A DNA stretch of 64,000 bases from Actinosynnema sp. ALI-1.44 (GTDB lineage: Bacteria; Actinomycetota; Actinomycetes; Mycobacteriales; Pseudonocardiaceae), in assembly GCF_001984155.1 (NCBI RefSeq), contig NZ_MTQO01000044.1, forward strand, positions 124,001-188,000, in the 5' to 3' direction. The notes beneath the pieces were generated by a model. It was given only the letters and a program-made list of their open reading frames with translations. It had not been told where the DNA came from and searched no databases. Positions 1 through 9,910 of the stretch are shown here, one piece after another. Both the position numbers and the translations under genes were made by a program. How positions within the stretch are numbered: the first letter of the stretch is position 1; each line of letters opens with the position of its first letter.

Positions 1-3000
1 CATCTCCAAGGGGCACAGGGCATCTTCGGAGTCAAGGCCGATCTCGCCACGTACGGCAAGGTGCTCGGGGGCGGTTACCCGATCGGCGCCATCGCGGGCC
101 GGGCCGACATCATGGACTGGGTCGACGGCGGTTTCTGGCAGTACGGCGACGACAGCGTGCCGACCGGGGACACGACGTTCTTCGGCGGCACGTACATCCA
201 ACACCCGGTCTCGATGGTCGCGGCGAGGGCCGTGCTGACATGGCTGCGCGACCAGGGCCCTGAGTTGCAGCAACAGCTCAACGCACGCACCGAACGACTC
301 GCCGCGACACTCAACGAGTTCTTCGCCGCGGAGGAGTTCCCGGTCGCGATCCACCACTTCGGCTCGCTGTTCCGGTTCGCGCATCGGGGAAACCTCGAGC
401 TGCTGTTCCACCACCTCGTCCTGTCGGGGGTGCACGTCTGGGAGTGGCGCAACTTCTTCCTGTCGACGGCGCACACCCAATCCGATGTGGACTTCGTGGC
501 CGACGCCGTCCGCAATTCACTGTACGACCTGCGCAGAGGCGGTTTCCTGCCAGGGCGCCCCACGCCCGCTCCCGCACCTCAGGTGACTCTGCCGCGAATC
601 GCCGACAGTGCACCCGGCACGACCGCCGTGGCGCCGACCAAGCCGGACTTCAGCCTCTACTTCTTCGGCGACTACCCGCAGGACCTGGACGGAGACAAGT
701 ACGCGGCCATCCTCTCCGCCGCCCGGTTCGCCGACCGGACAGGGATGCACGCGGTGTGGTTGCCGGAACGGCACTTCGACTCGTTCGGCGGCGTGTTCCC
801 CAACCCGTCGGTGCTGGCCGCCGCCATCGCCGCACAGACCAGCCGGGTGCGCATCCACTCGGGCAGCGTCGTTCTCCCGCTGCACGACCCGATCCGGGTG
901 GCCGAGGAATGGTCCGTTGTGGACAACCTGTCCGGCGGTCGCGTGTCGCTCGGCCTGGCCAGCGGATGGCACGCGCGGGACTTCGTGCTCGCACCGGGCG
1001 TCTACGGCCGGCACCGGGAGGCCATGTACGAAGGTATGCAGACCATCCGCCAGCTGTGGCGTGGTGAGTCCGTGACCCGCACCGCGGGCAATGGCGAGCC
1101 GGTGGACGTACACCTGTTCCCGAGGCCCGTCCAGCGGGAACCCGAGTTCTACACGGCGATCGTCGGAAACCCGGACAGCTACCGGCAGGCCGCGAAAGCC
1201 GGGCTCGGGGTGATCACGAACCTGATGGCGCAGAGTGTCGACCAGCTCGCCGGGAACATCGCGCTCTACCGCCGCACTCGCGCCGAGCATGGTCTCGACC
1301 CGGCAGGCGGGCGGGTCGTGCTGCTGCTGCACACGTACCTCGGCGCGGACACCAGGGAGGTTCGAGCTGAGGCGTTCGGTCCGTTCTGCGCCTACCTGCG
1401 CTCGTCGTTGTCACTGTTCGGCCAGGTCACCAACAGTCTCGGATTCGCGATCGACCTCGAGAACACCGCCGAGGAAGACGTCGAATACCTGCTTTCGCGC
1501 GCGTACGAACGGTACTGCGTCGACCGGGCGCTGATCGGCAGCCCGGCTGACTGCGAACCGATCGTGCGCGGGCTCGCCGAACTCGGCGTCGACGAGATCT
1601 CCTGCTTCATCGACTTCGGCCTCACACCCGCCCGGATCACCGCCGGGCTGCCGGAGATCAGCCGCCTGCGTGCCGCGTTCACCACGGAGTCCGAGATCCG
1701 GCCGATGCGCCCGGCCGAGCGCCAGATCTGGTACCTCGAGACGGTCTTCCCCGACCGGCCGACCTACAACGAGACCATGCTCGTCCGGCTCGACGGCGAG
1801 CTTGACGTACCCGCGCTGCGCCAGGCGATGAACGCCGTGGTGGCCAGGCACGAAGGACTGCGGTCGGTGTTCCGCGAGGTCGACGGCGAGCCGAAACGGG
1901 TCGTGTTGCGCTCCCGCGAGATCGCTTTGCCTGTCGTCGACGACCTCGGTACCGCTGTCGCCGACGCGGCGGCGCGGGTCGCCGCGGAACAAACCCAGCA
2001 AGCGTTCGATTTGGCCCGTGGCCCGCTGTTCGAGCCGTCGCTCGTTCGCCTCGGCGAGCGCAGTCATCTGCTGGTGCTGCGCATGCACCACCTCGTCGTG
2101 GACACGTGGTCGGCCGGGATCCTCACCAACGAGATCGGCGCCTGCTACCGGGCAGCGCTGGCGGGGAGCTCGCCTGAACTGGGTGCGGCGCCCGCGCTTC
2201 CCTCGTACCCGCCGGTGCCCGAGTCCGCGTTGGCCTACTGGACCGACCTGCTCGCCGGTGCGCCGCGCGATCTGCCGCTCCCCACCGACCGGCCACGGCC
2301 CCCCGAGCCATCCGGTCGCGGCGCCTCGATCGGACTGACGGTCGGCAGCACCCAGCTCAAAGAGGTGGCCCGCCGCAACCGGGTCACGCAGTTCATGGTG
2401 CTGTTCGCCGCGTTCGGTGCCACCTTGGGCAAGCTCACCGGTGAAACCGACCTGGTCATCGGCACTCCGTTCGCGCATCGGCCGCAAGGCGCGGAACACA
2501 CGGTCGGGTTCTTCGTCAACATCCTGCCGCTGCGGCTGGGCGTGCCGGACGACGCGTCGTTCACGGACCTCGTCGTGGCCGCCCGCAAGCAGATCCTCGG
2601 CGCCCAGGAACACGCTGAGGTGCCGTTCCCGGAGATCGTGCGCGCACTGGGCGGGCCGATCGACCCGTTGCGCAACCCGATGTTCGATGTCGCGGTGGAG
2701 TTCGACAACGAGGCTACCTTCGAGCTGGACCTGCCAGGCGTGCGCGCCACGTTGCTCGACGCGGCGGTCGACCGGGCACCCCTGGACCTGACCCTCTTCC
2801 TGACCAACCTCGGTGACGAGATCCGCTGCCGGCTCAACTACAACGCCGACCTGTTCGACGCCGTCACCGCACAACGAATCCTGACCACGTTCGAGCAGGT
2901 GCTCACGGCGGTCGTCGCCGCTCCGGACCGGCCGCTCGGGGAACTCGCACCAGCCGACCAGCTCGCCGAGTGGCAGGACGGCGGACCGGCACCGTGCGAA

Positions 3001-5943
3001 CCGACGGTCCTGCACTCCGGCCTGTCCTCGGTGGACAGCGTGGCCGTCGTGGACGGCGACACCACGGTCAGCCGTGCTGAGCTCAACCACCGGGCCGCCG
3101 CCGTGACCGCCGCACTGGACGTGCCCGCAGGCACTCCGGTGGCCATCCACCTGCCCCGCGGCGCCGACGCGATCGCCGCGATCCTTGGCGTGCTCCGCGC
3201 CGGTGCGTACTACGTTCCCCTGGACCCGGAACAGCCACCGGCACGACTCGCCACCATGATCGCGGAAGCGAACGTCACTACTGTCCTGACGCACTCGACA
3301 CTCGTCGAGGCGCTCCCGCCCGGCCTGCGGACCATCCATATGGACCGGTTGCCGACCGGGGCCGGCACCGAGTCCACAGTGGTGCCGGACGACGTCGTCT
3401 ACGTGTTGTTCACCTCCGGCTCCACCGGTAAACCCAAGGGCTGCGTCGTTCCGCACCGCGCGATCGCCAACACGATCGGCTGGTTCGTCCGCGACCTCGG
3501 CATCACCGAGGCGGACCGGATGTGCTGGTACTGCAGCCCTGGCTTCGACGCGTCGTGCACGGAGGTCTGGCCCGCGTTGCGTACGGGCGCTCCCCTGCAC
3601 ATCGTCCCACCGGAGCTGCGACTCGATCCGGCGCGGCTGCGCGACTGGATTGTCGACAACGGGATCACGATCATGTCCGCGCCCACTCCGGTCGCCGAGC
3701 AGCTGCTCGATCTGCCGTGGCCGCCGGAGGTCTCGTTGCGGCACCTGATGACGGGCGGCGACCGGTTGCACCGCCGTCCGCAGGAGTCGACACCGTTCCA
3801 GGTGTGGAACATCTACGGCCCCACCGAGGCGTCGGTGGCGTCCACCTGGACAGCCGTGCCCGCCCACGGCGACGGGCCACCGACGATCGGGCGTCCGGTG
3901 CCCGGTACCTGGGTTCGGGTGCTCGACGACTCAGGGCGGCAGGTGCCGGTCGGCATGCCCGGCGAGCTGTACGTCGGCGGTGCCCAGCTGGCCAAGGGGT
4001 ACCTCAACGCGCCCGAGGAGACGGCGGATCGGTTCGTCGATCTGGACGGGAGCCGGGCGTACCGCACGGGTGACGTCGTGCGCTGGCGCTCCGACGGACA
4101 ACTGGAGTTCCTGCACCGCAACGACGCCCAGTTGCAGATCCGCGGCAACCGGGTCGAGCCGGGCGAGATCGAGTTCGCACTGCGCGACCTGACCGGAGTG
4201 CGGGACGCGGCCGTGCGGGGGTTCACCGACGACGAAGCCCCGTGGCTGGCCGCCTACGTCGTGCCCACCGCACCGGACGTGACCGTATCCGACCTCCGAG
4301 CCGCGCTGGGCGTTCGCGTACCCGAGTACATGGTCCCGTCCGTTTGGACGTTGCTCCCAGAGCTGCCGTTGAACGCGAACGGCAAGCACGATCGTGCCGC
4401 GCTACCCAAACCTGTGCGCGGCGACAGCTCGAACGGCACCGCTCCGGCGAACGAGGTCGAGCGCAGGCTGCACGACATCTGGTGCGCTGAGCTCGGACTC
4501 ACCGATGTGAGCGTGGACAAGACGTTCTTCGAGGTGGGCGGCCACTCGCTGACCGCGATCCGGGTGGTGAACCGGATCAACGCCGAGTTCGGTCATCCGC
4601 TGGATGTGCTGGACTTCCTGCGCGCACCGACGATCACCGCGATCGCGGGCAAAGTCGCCGGTACACAGGTCGAGACCACCGCACCAGTCAGCACCGGACA
4701 AGCCGCCACCTACCAGGTCACCAAGCACAGCGACGCGCCGCACGTGCTCACGATCGCGACCCGCTTCGCGTTGCGCGGCCGACTCGACCAAGCCGCCCTG
4801 CGGACCGCCCTCACGACATTGGCCACCCGGCACCCACAACTGCGTACGCGCTACGCCAACGACGGCGCGGTCCAGGAAGTGCTGGTCCCGCAACCGGTGG
4901 TGCTGCCGGTGGTCGCGGTGTCCGAGGACGAGTTGGACGAGACCGTGCTCGACTGGGCATCCCGGCCGTTCGACCTGCTCAACGCGCCAGGGTTCCGGCC
5001 GGTGCTGTTCACCGTGGCCCACGAACGCGCGGAACTGCTCCTGGCGTTCCACCACGGGTTCATCGACGGCTGGTCGATGCCCCAGATCATCAAGGAGCTC
5101 GGAGAGCTGTACGGCGGCGGATCCGACCTCGCGGACCTGCCAACGGACTACCTGGACTTCACGCGCTGGGAGCGGGAGCACCTGGCCGCTCCGGACACGC
5201 GCGAAGCGATCGCGGCATGGGCCGCGCAGGCCAAGCGGTTGGGCGCGGAACCATTGCTGCTGCCCACCGACCGTCCTCGATCGGACCATCCGAGCCGCGT
5301 GGGCGCGGTGATCTCCACGGCGCTGCCGAACACGTTGGCCGACGAGGTGGTGAGAGCGGCCAGCGAGCGCGACACGACACCGTTCGCGGTGCTGCTGGCC
5401 GGCTTCGCGGCCTTCGCCCACGAACTGACGGGCGTGGCAGCCGCGGTCCCGCAGTGCGGGGCCGCCAACCGGACGGATCCCCGGTTCGACAACGTCGTCG
5501 GCCTGTTCAGCAACTCCTCGTGGCTCGTGGTCCCCGTCGCGGACGCCACCTCGTTCGACGAGTTGGTCACGCGCGCCACTGCCGCGATCCACGAGCGCCT
5601 GCGGATCCAGTCGGTGCCGTCCGCCGTGCTCAACGAGGCGCTCGGTGGCTCGTTCGCGAACAACCCGCCACGGGTCTTGTTCAGCATGTTCAACCTCCGC
5701 ATGCCCGCGCTGGACCTGAAGGGTCTCGAACCAGCGCCCGTGGTGGACATCGACCTGCCCGTGGCGAGGGCCGAGCAGGCCTGGGGGATCCTGCCGACAG
5801 ACGACGGCCTGAAGTTGCAAGTGGAGTACTCGACCGAACTCTTCGACGCCGACACGGTCAAGTCATGGCAGGCGCACTACCTGGATCTGCTGGGCCGTTG
5901 CCTGACGGATCCCCAGGGACGAGCCTGGACGCCGAGGCCGTAG
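1..5943 (+). CDS. Nonribosomal peptide synthetase, 5'-truncated: AMT-MOX-C-A-PCP-C
   Basis: The reading frame is open from base 1, so the N-terminus lies outside the window; 1980 residues are visible. Order: C-terminal half of a class III (glutamate-semialdehyde type) aminotransferase, about 1-175, with its PLP lysine in TYGKVLGGG at residue 20; a luciferase-like flavin monooxygenase, about 215-560; condensation domain about 575-990 (HHLVVDTWS); adenylation domain about 1015-1465 (FTSGSTGKPKG, YGPTEAS, YRTGD, NGK); carrier domain with phosphopantetheine serine S1516 in GGHSL; a second condensation domain, about 1560-1975 (HHGFIDGWS). There is no thioesterase, so the chain is passed on to another protein. 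The hand-read A-domain pocket is D-A-T-S-M-G-I-V-A-K, which I do not match to an amino acid. Known for the family: AMT domains convert a beta-keto carrier-bound chain to a beta-amine; the adjacent monooxygenase probably oxidises that intermediate (inference). Confidence 0.93.
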   Translation, partial: HLQGAQGIFGVKADLATYGKVLGGGYPIGAIAGRADIMDWVDGGFWQYGDDSVPTGDTTFFGGTYIQHPVSMVAARAVLTWLRDQGPELQQQLNARTERLAATLNEFFAAEEFPVAIHHFGSLFRFAHRGNLELLFHHLVLSGVHVWEWRNFFLSTAHTQSDVDFVADAVRNSLYDLRRGGFLPGRPTPAPAPQVTLPRIADSAPGTTAVAPTKPDFSLYFFGDYPQDLDGDKYAAILSAARFADRTGMHAVWLPERHFDSFGGVFPNPSVLAAAIAAQTSRVRIHSGSVVLPLHDPIRVAEEWSVVDNLSGGRVSLGLASGWHARDFVLAPGVYGRHREAMYEGMQTIRQLWRGESVTRTAGNGEPVDVHLFPRPVQREPEFYTAIVGNPDSYRQAAKAGLGVITNLMAQSVDQLAGNIALYRRTRAEHGLDPAGGRVVLLLHTYLGADTREVRAEAFGPFCAYLRSSLSLFGQVTNSLGFAIDLENTAEEDVEYLLSRAYERYCVDRALIGSPADCEPIVRGLAELGVDEISCFIDFGLTPARITAGLPEISRLRAAFTTESEIRPMRPAERQIWYLETVFPDRPTYNETMLVRLDGELDVPALRQAMNAVVARHEGLRSVFREVDGEPKRVVLRSREIALPVVDDLGTAVADAAARVAAEQTQQAFDLARGPLFEPSLVRLGERSHLLVLRMHHLVVDTWSAGILTNEIGACYRAALAGSSPELGAAPALPSYPPVPESALAYWTDLLAGAPRDLPLPTDRPRPPEPSGRGASIGLTVGSTQLKEVARRNRVTQFMVLFAAFGATLGKLTGETDLVIGTPFAHRPQGAEHTVGFFVNILPLRLGVPDDASFTDLVVAARKQILGAQEHAEVPFPEIVRALGGPIDPLRNPMFDVAVEFDNEATFELDLPGVRATLLDAAVDRAPLDLTLFLTNLGDEIRCRLNYNADLFDAVTAQRILTTFEQVLTAVVAAPDRPLGELAPADQLAEWQDGGPAPCEPTVLHSGLSSVDSVAVVDGDTTVSRAELNHRAAAVTAALDVPAGTPVAIHLPRGADAIAAILGVLRAGAYYVPLDPEQPPARLATMIAEANVTTVLTHSTLVEALPPGLRTIHMDRLPTGAGTESTVVPDDVVYVLFTSGSTGKPKGCVVPHRAIANTIGWFVRDLGITEADRMCWYCSPGFDASCTEVWPALRTGAPLHIVPPELRLDPARLRDWIVDNGITIMSAPTPVAEQLLDLPWPPEVSLRHLMTGGDRLHRRPQESTPFQVWNIYGPTEASVASTWTAVPAHGDGPPTIGRPVPGTWVRVLDDSGRQVPVGMPGELYVGGAQLAKGYLNAPEETADRFVDLDGSRAYRTGDVVRWRSDGQLEFLHRNDAQLQIRGNRVEPGEIEFALRDLTGVRDAAVRGFTDDEAPWLAAYVVPTAPDVTVSDLRAALGVRVPEYMVPSVWTLLPELPLNANGKHDRAALPKPVRGDSSNGTAPANEVERRLHDIWCAELGLTDVSVDKTFFEVGGHSLTAIRVVNRINAEFGHPLDVLDFLRAPTITAIAGKVAGTQVETTAPVSTGQAATYQVTKHSDAPHVLTIATRFALRGRLDQAALRTALTTLATRHPQLRTRYANDGAVQEVLVPQPVVLPVVAVSEDELDETVLDWASRPFDLLNAPGFRPVLFTVAHERAELLLAFHHGFIDGWSMPQIIKELGELYGGGSDLADLPTDYLDFTRWEREHLAAPDTREAIAAWAAQAKRLGAEPLLLPTDRPRSDHPSRVGAVISTALPNTLADEVVRAASERDTTPFAVLLAGFAAFAHELTGVAAAVPQCGAANRTDPRFDNVVGLFSNSSWLVVPVADATSFDELVTRATAAIHERLRIQSVPSAVLNEALGGSFANNPPRVLFSMFNLRMPALDLKGLEPAPVVDIDLPVARAEQAWGILPTDDGLKLQVEYSTELFDADTVKSWQAHYLDLLGRCLTDPQGRAWTPRP

Positions 5944-6004
5944 ACCTGACCGGAGCTGTATCTGCGTGGTGCCGGTGTGCTCTTGTCCTCCGGGGGCGGC
6001 CGTT

Positions 6005-6044
6005 GTCGTCCTGCCGCTTCGTGCTTTGGTCGCGGCAGGACGAC
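6005..6044. terminator. Bidirectional hairpin terminator between convergent genes
   Basis: Perfect 13-bp inverted repeat (GTCGTCCTGCCGC at 6005-6017, complement at 6032-6044) with a 14-nt loop. It lies between the NRPS stop and the stop of the convergent DUF5682 gene and can serve both. No T-tract, as is common in high-GC actinomycetes. Confidence 0.7.
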
Positions 6045-6051
6045 GGCTCGG

Positions 6052-8781
6052 TCACGTGGCCAGCAGTGCTTCCAGTGCCTGCGCTGTGTCTGGGTAGTGC
6101 TTCAGGAGCGTCACTCCATCCGGTGCGGCCTTCCATGAGTCGGTGCAGCCAAGCAGGTGTGCTGTCGCGTCGCACGTCGCCGGGTAGGCGGCGAGCAATG
6201 TGGAGCCTGTCCCGGCTGTGGTGGTCTGAACAGGTGTTGGGTCGTGCTGGATGCGCCAGGGCGGGACCCATTCGTCCAGTGCGGGCAACCTCGCGGGGAA
6301 CAGCCGACCGGCCTCGCGGACGAGAAGCGGGACCAGCTGTGCGCCCCGGGCACGCAATGTGCTGATCAGCGTGGGTAACCACGGCAACAGCAACGGGTCC
6401 GGCAGCTGGGCGAAGGCGTTGGACATCGCCTCGACCACGAAGTCCACCAGGCCCGGTGCCGGTTCCAGTGCGTGCACGAAACCGCTCAGGTACTGCGGAT
6501 AGCTGGGCAGCGCCAAGGGGTTGCCCAGCAACGCGGCACACCGTTCCCGCAGTTGCTCACGAGCGAGAGTGCCGAGTTGGACCTGCGCCGCCCACAGCAG
6601 CGCCACCTTCGACGGCTCATCGGGATGGGACTGGGCCACGGCCAGTTCCAGCTGCGTGCGGTCGCAGCCGAGCGACAGCGCCAGGGATTCCATGCTGAAC
6701 AGGAAGCCCAGCATCGCGGCCACCTGGTCGACGGTCGCGTCCTCCTCGGTGAACGCCGTCGGCAGCAAGGTGCAGTAGTGGGCGTAGCCGGTTCGGACGA
6801 ACCGCTCGATCCACGACGGCAAAGCGGGTTCGTTGGTGCGGTAGTAGGTCAGCAGACGCCGTACCCGCCGGAGGACCTCCGGCGCGCTGTCGACCGTGCG
6901 TTCACCTGACAGCACTTCCAGTGCGTGGGTGCCCAACTCACCAGCCAGGCGTGCGCTGTGGAGGTAGCGGATCGCGTCCTCGACGGCTTCGAGGACCTGC
7001 GCCGTGGTGGCTTGCGGGCTGTAGGCGGTGCGGCGCAGCCGCTGCTCCAGGACCTGCTCGATGCTGACGCCCTCGTAGCCCAGTTCGATCAGGGCCCGCT
7101 GGTGGGTGCCGAGCGCGAGATCCCAGGACTCCTGGATCGGGCGTTCACCGAGGCGGCGTTCACCCATGATCGGGCGGGCGGCGCCCTGCGGCATCAGGCG
7201 ACGCAGCATCCACAGCAGGTCGGAGCACGCTTCAAGCTCCGGCTGCGCGGCGATGTCGAGCAGCGCCCGTTGGACGCCGCGTTGCTGGAGCTTCAGGTTG
7301 AGCGGGGCGAGCCGGTCGTGCACGTCTCGGGCCAGTGGCGGCAGCGCGTCGTAGCCGACCTGGCCGATCCGGTCGCCGCCCATCATGATCTCGACGAGGC
7401 GGCGAACGTCCCGGCGGCCCGGCACCGCCTCCTTCTCGATGCACGTGATCGCCGCGTCCTGGAAGTCGTACGGCGTGGGCCGGGCCCGGTCGCGCATACC
7501 GGCCAGCATGATCGACGTCTCGAAGACCGCGATCGCGTCGGCAGTCGAGGCGAGATAACCGTTGCGCCGGGCCGCGCGCACGATCTCCACCGACCAGCCC
7601 AGCAACTCGGCCTCGTCCAGCCGGTCGAGCACCGGTGGGCGTCGCAGGAAGCCCGAAAGCTGGTCCGCGGCCGCGACTGGCGCCACAGGGGCGGGCAGGG
7701 CCGCCGGCTTCCCGCCCTTCTTCTTGCCGGACTGTCCCGCGAGCTGGAACGGTTTCACCTTGGTGCGGCGGAGGTTCTTGGCCCACTCGGTCGCCGCGAT
7801 GGACACCGACCCGGCGGCCAGTCCGAACTGGGCCTCGATGGCCGCGTGGCTGGACGGGATCAGACCGTACTGCCACGAACTGGCACTGCGGGGGCTGATC
7901 TCGAAGCCGTCGGTACCGTGCACGCCGAACTCGGCGACCCGGCTCGCCGCGTGGAACGCGCCGCAGACGTACAAGCAGTCGTCCGGGTCGGTGCCGGTGG
8001 CGGCCAGGTGCTCCCGCATCCGCGTCCACATGTGGCGTTCGCGGTCCTCGTCCACCCGCACCCGGTGCGGATCGCCGGGAGCCAGCCGCCGGAACAGGCT
8101 GCCGATCAGGAACATCACCTGGCGGTAGGTGTCGTGGTCGCTGTCGCCGAGCGGGTGCTCGACGTACTGGTGCCACCACTCCGACCAGTGCCGCACCTTG
8201 CCGTGGTGCAGCAGGTGTTCCTCCAGTTCGGCGAAGCGCGGCCGCAGGTCGCCGATCTCCACACCGACCGCGTCCCCGTGCAGCGCCTCATCGCCGCTCG
8301 ACGTGGTCTCCGGTTGTTGCCACTGGAACACGTGGTCGGCGGAGCGGTCCACGAGCACCAGCTCCACCCCCGGGGTGTCCAGCGCGTAGGCGATCGCCTG
8401 GTACTCCGCGGATGCCTCGGTGATCGGCGCGACCACCGACAGCGGTGCCCAGTCGGCCGGGAACCCCTCGACCTCGCTGGCGAACGCCTGCACCGCCACG
8501 GGGAGGCGGCAGTTGCGCAGCTCGGTCAGCAGCGGCGCCATGTCCTCACACAGCTCCAGGTAGATCACCTTCGGCTGCTTGTCCCGCAGCCGCCGCGCCA
8601 TCGCCACGGCCGAAGCCGGGGAATGGTGGCACACCGGGAAGATCTCCATCGGCTCCCGCACCGCACGGTCGACGTCGTCGACCATGCCGAGCAGGATGCC
8701 TTCCAGCGCGTCCGGTCCGTCGGCGAAGACGGTCGCAGCCCCATGCAGCTGCGTGCGCAACGCTTCGAACACTCCGCTCAT
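6052..8781 (-). CDS. DUF5682-family protein of the MoxR/VWA cassette
   Basis: A 909-residue soluble protein with no signal peptide or membrane span. The N-terminal part carries VCHHSPASA and LELCEDMAPLL, typical of the DUF5682 family that accompanies MoxR AAA ATPases and VWA proteins; a lysine-rich linker (GKKKGGKPAA) follows near residue 365 and the C-terminal half is mostly helical. The start is ATG at 8781, whose first bases overlap the TGA of the upstream ATPase (ATGA), implying translational coupling. The frame stays open much further upstream, but that part is antisense-like composition over the ATPase gene and is excluded. It is the last gene of a five-gene operon ending at the hairpin at 6005-6044. 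The biochemical function of the family is unknown. Confidence 0.85.
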   Translation of the reverse strand: MSGVFEALRTQLHGAATVFADGPDALEGILLGMVDDVDRAVREPMEIFPVCHHSPASAVAMARRLRDKQPKVIYLELCEDMAPLLTELRNCRLPVAVQAFASEVEGFPADWAPLSVVAPITEASAEYQAIAYALDTPGVELVLVDRSADHVFQWQQPETTSSGDEALHGDAVGVEIGDLRPRFAELEEHLLHHGKVRHWSEWWHQYVEHPLGDSDHDTYRQVMFLIGSLFRRLAPGDPHRVRVDEDRERHMWTRMREHLAATGTDPDDCLYVCGAFHAASRVAEFGVHGTDGFEISPRSASSWQYGLIPSSHAAIEAQFGLAAGSVSIAATEWAKNLRRTKVKPFQLAGQSGKKKGGKPAALPAPVAPVAAADQLSGFLRRPPVLDRLDEAELLGWSVEIVRAARRNGYLASTADAIAVFETSIMLAGMRDRARPTPYDFQDAAITCIEKEAVPGRRDVRRLVEIMMGGDRIGQVGYDALPPLARDVHDRLAPLNLKLQQRGVQRALLDIAAQPELEACSDLLWMLRRLMPQGAARPIMGERRLGERPIQESWDLALGTHQRALIELGYEGVSIEQVLEQRLRRTAYSPQATTAQVLEAVEDAIRYLHSARLAGELGTHALEVLSGERTVDSAPEVLRRVRRLLTYYRTNEPALPSWIERFVRTGYAHYCTLLPTAFTEEDATVDQVAAMLGFLFSMESLALSLGCDRTQLELAVAQSHPDEPSKVALLWAAQVQLGTLAREQLRERCAALLGNPLALPSYPQYLSGFVHALEPAPGLVDFVVEAMSNAFAQLPDPLLLPWLPTLISTLRARGAQLVPLLVREAGRLFPARLPALDEWVPPWRIQHDPTPVQTTTAGTGSTLLAAYPATCDATAHLLGCTDSWKAAPDGVTLLKHYPDTAQALEALLAT

Positions 8782-9890
8782 GACAAGGTGGCGATCGTGT
8801 CGCGGCCGCCCGCCAGGAACTCCGGCCAGAGCCCGCCCTCGTCCTTGCTGCGCGGCTCGACCACGCCGTGCATGTACTTGTTGAGGATCGCCAGGTCCTC
8901 CGGTGCCCGTCGGGACAGGGACCCCACGAGCGAAGCCGCCAGGGTATGCGCGGTCAGCGCCCGCTCGCCGAAGAAGTTGCTGTGCAGGATCGCGTCCTCC
9001 AGCACACCGATCTGTTCCGCGGTGGACAACGCGGACTCCAGTTTCTCGTCCTCGCTGCCCGCGGCCGCGGCGGCTTCGCGCAGATCGGCGAAGCTGCGCA
9101 GCAGCACGTCCAGCAGGGTGGGTGGCACGTCCAGTTCGATCTGGTGGCGGCGCAGGAGTTCCTCGGTGCGGAACCGGACGATCTCGGTTTCGCTCTTCTT
9201 GTTCGTCACCACCGGGATGCGCACGAAGTTGAACCGCCGCTTCAGTGCCGACGACAGGTCGTTGACGCCCCGGTCGCGGCTGTTGGCCGTGGCGATGACG
9301 GAGAAGCCGGGTTTGGCGAAGACGATGTTGTCGCTGTCCAGCTCCGGTACGGAGATGTACTTCTCGGACAGGATGGAGATCAGCGCGTCCTGGACGTCGC
9401 TGGTCGACCGGGTCAGCTCCTCGAACCGGCCGATCGTGCCGGTCTCCATGGCGGTCATGATCGGCGACGGGATCATCGACTCGCGGGACTGTCCCTTGGC
9501 GATCACCATGGACACGTTCCACGAGTACTTGATGTGGTCCTCCGTTGTGCCGGCCGTGCCCTGCACCACCTGTGTGGAGTTGCGGGAGATCGCGGCTGCC
9601 AGCAGCTCGGCCAGCCAGCTCTTGCCGGTTCCCGGGTCGCCGATGAGCAGCAGGCCGCGGTCGGAGGCGAGGGTGACGATGGCTCGCTCGACGAAGCTGC
9701 GGTCACCGAACCACTTCTGTGCGACTTCGCGATCGAGGCCGTCGGAGCGTTCGGCACCCAGTACGAACAACCGCACCATCTTCGGCGACAGCCGCCACGC
9801 GAAGGGCTTGGGGCTGTCGTCGACGGACTCGAGCCAGTCCAGTTCCTCGGCGTACTTCAGCTCGGCTGGGGCGCGCAACAGGTCGGACAT
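8778..9890 (-). CDS. MoxR-type AAA+ ATPase
   Basis: A 370-residue AAA+ protein. Walker A is GDPGTGKSW near residue 85, the Walker B/sensor region includes DVQDALISILSEKY, and a sensor-1-like asparagine follows in VIATANSRDRGV; an arginine finger region is LSSALKRRFNFVRIP. This is the MoxR/RavA pattern, an ATPase that remodels or loads metal and protein partners together with a VWA protein. Chosen start is ATG at 9890 (MSDLLRAP); the Shine-Dalgarno is poor (AGGCGAAAAAG), with 20 bp to the stop of the upstream VWA gene. Its TGA overlaps the DUF5682 start. Partner prediction with the VWA protein rests on family knowledge and adjacency. Confidence 0.9.
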   Translation of the reverse strand: MSDLLRAPAELKYAEELDWLESVDDSPKPFAWRLSPKMVRLFVLGAERSDGLDREVAQKWFGDRSFVERAIVTLASDRGLLLIGDPGTGKSWLAELLAAAISRNSTQVVQGTAGTTEDHIKYSWNVSMVIAKGQSRESMIPSPIMTAMETGTIGRFEELTRSTSDVQDALISILSEKYISVPELDSDNIVFAKPGFSVIATANSRDRGVNDLSSALKRRFNFVRIPVVTNKKSETEIVRFRTEELLRRHQIELDVPPTLLDVLLRSFADLREAAAAAGSEDEKLESALSTAEQIGVLEDAILHSNFFGERALTAHTLAASLVGSLSRRAPEDLAILNKYMHGVVEPRSKDEGGLWPEFLAGGRDTIATLS

Positions 9891-9910
9891 CTTTTTCGCC
9901 TTTCGGGAAG

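Noticed and set aside
1411-3867. 818-codon minus-strand open frame over the NRPS
   Set aside because: Arg/Gly/Val-rich antisense shadow typical of high-GC DNA; the plus strand encodes unmistakable C and A domains.
8782-9522. N-terminal extension of the DUF5682 protein
   Set aside because: The open frame continues upstream but in shadow composition over the AAA gene; the ATGA overlap at 8778-8781 marks the start.
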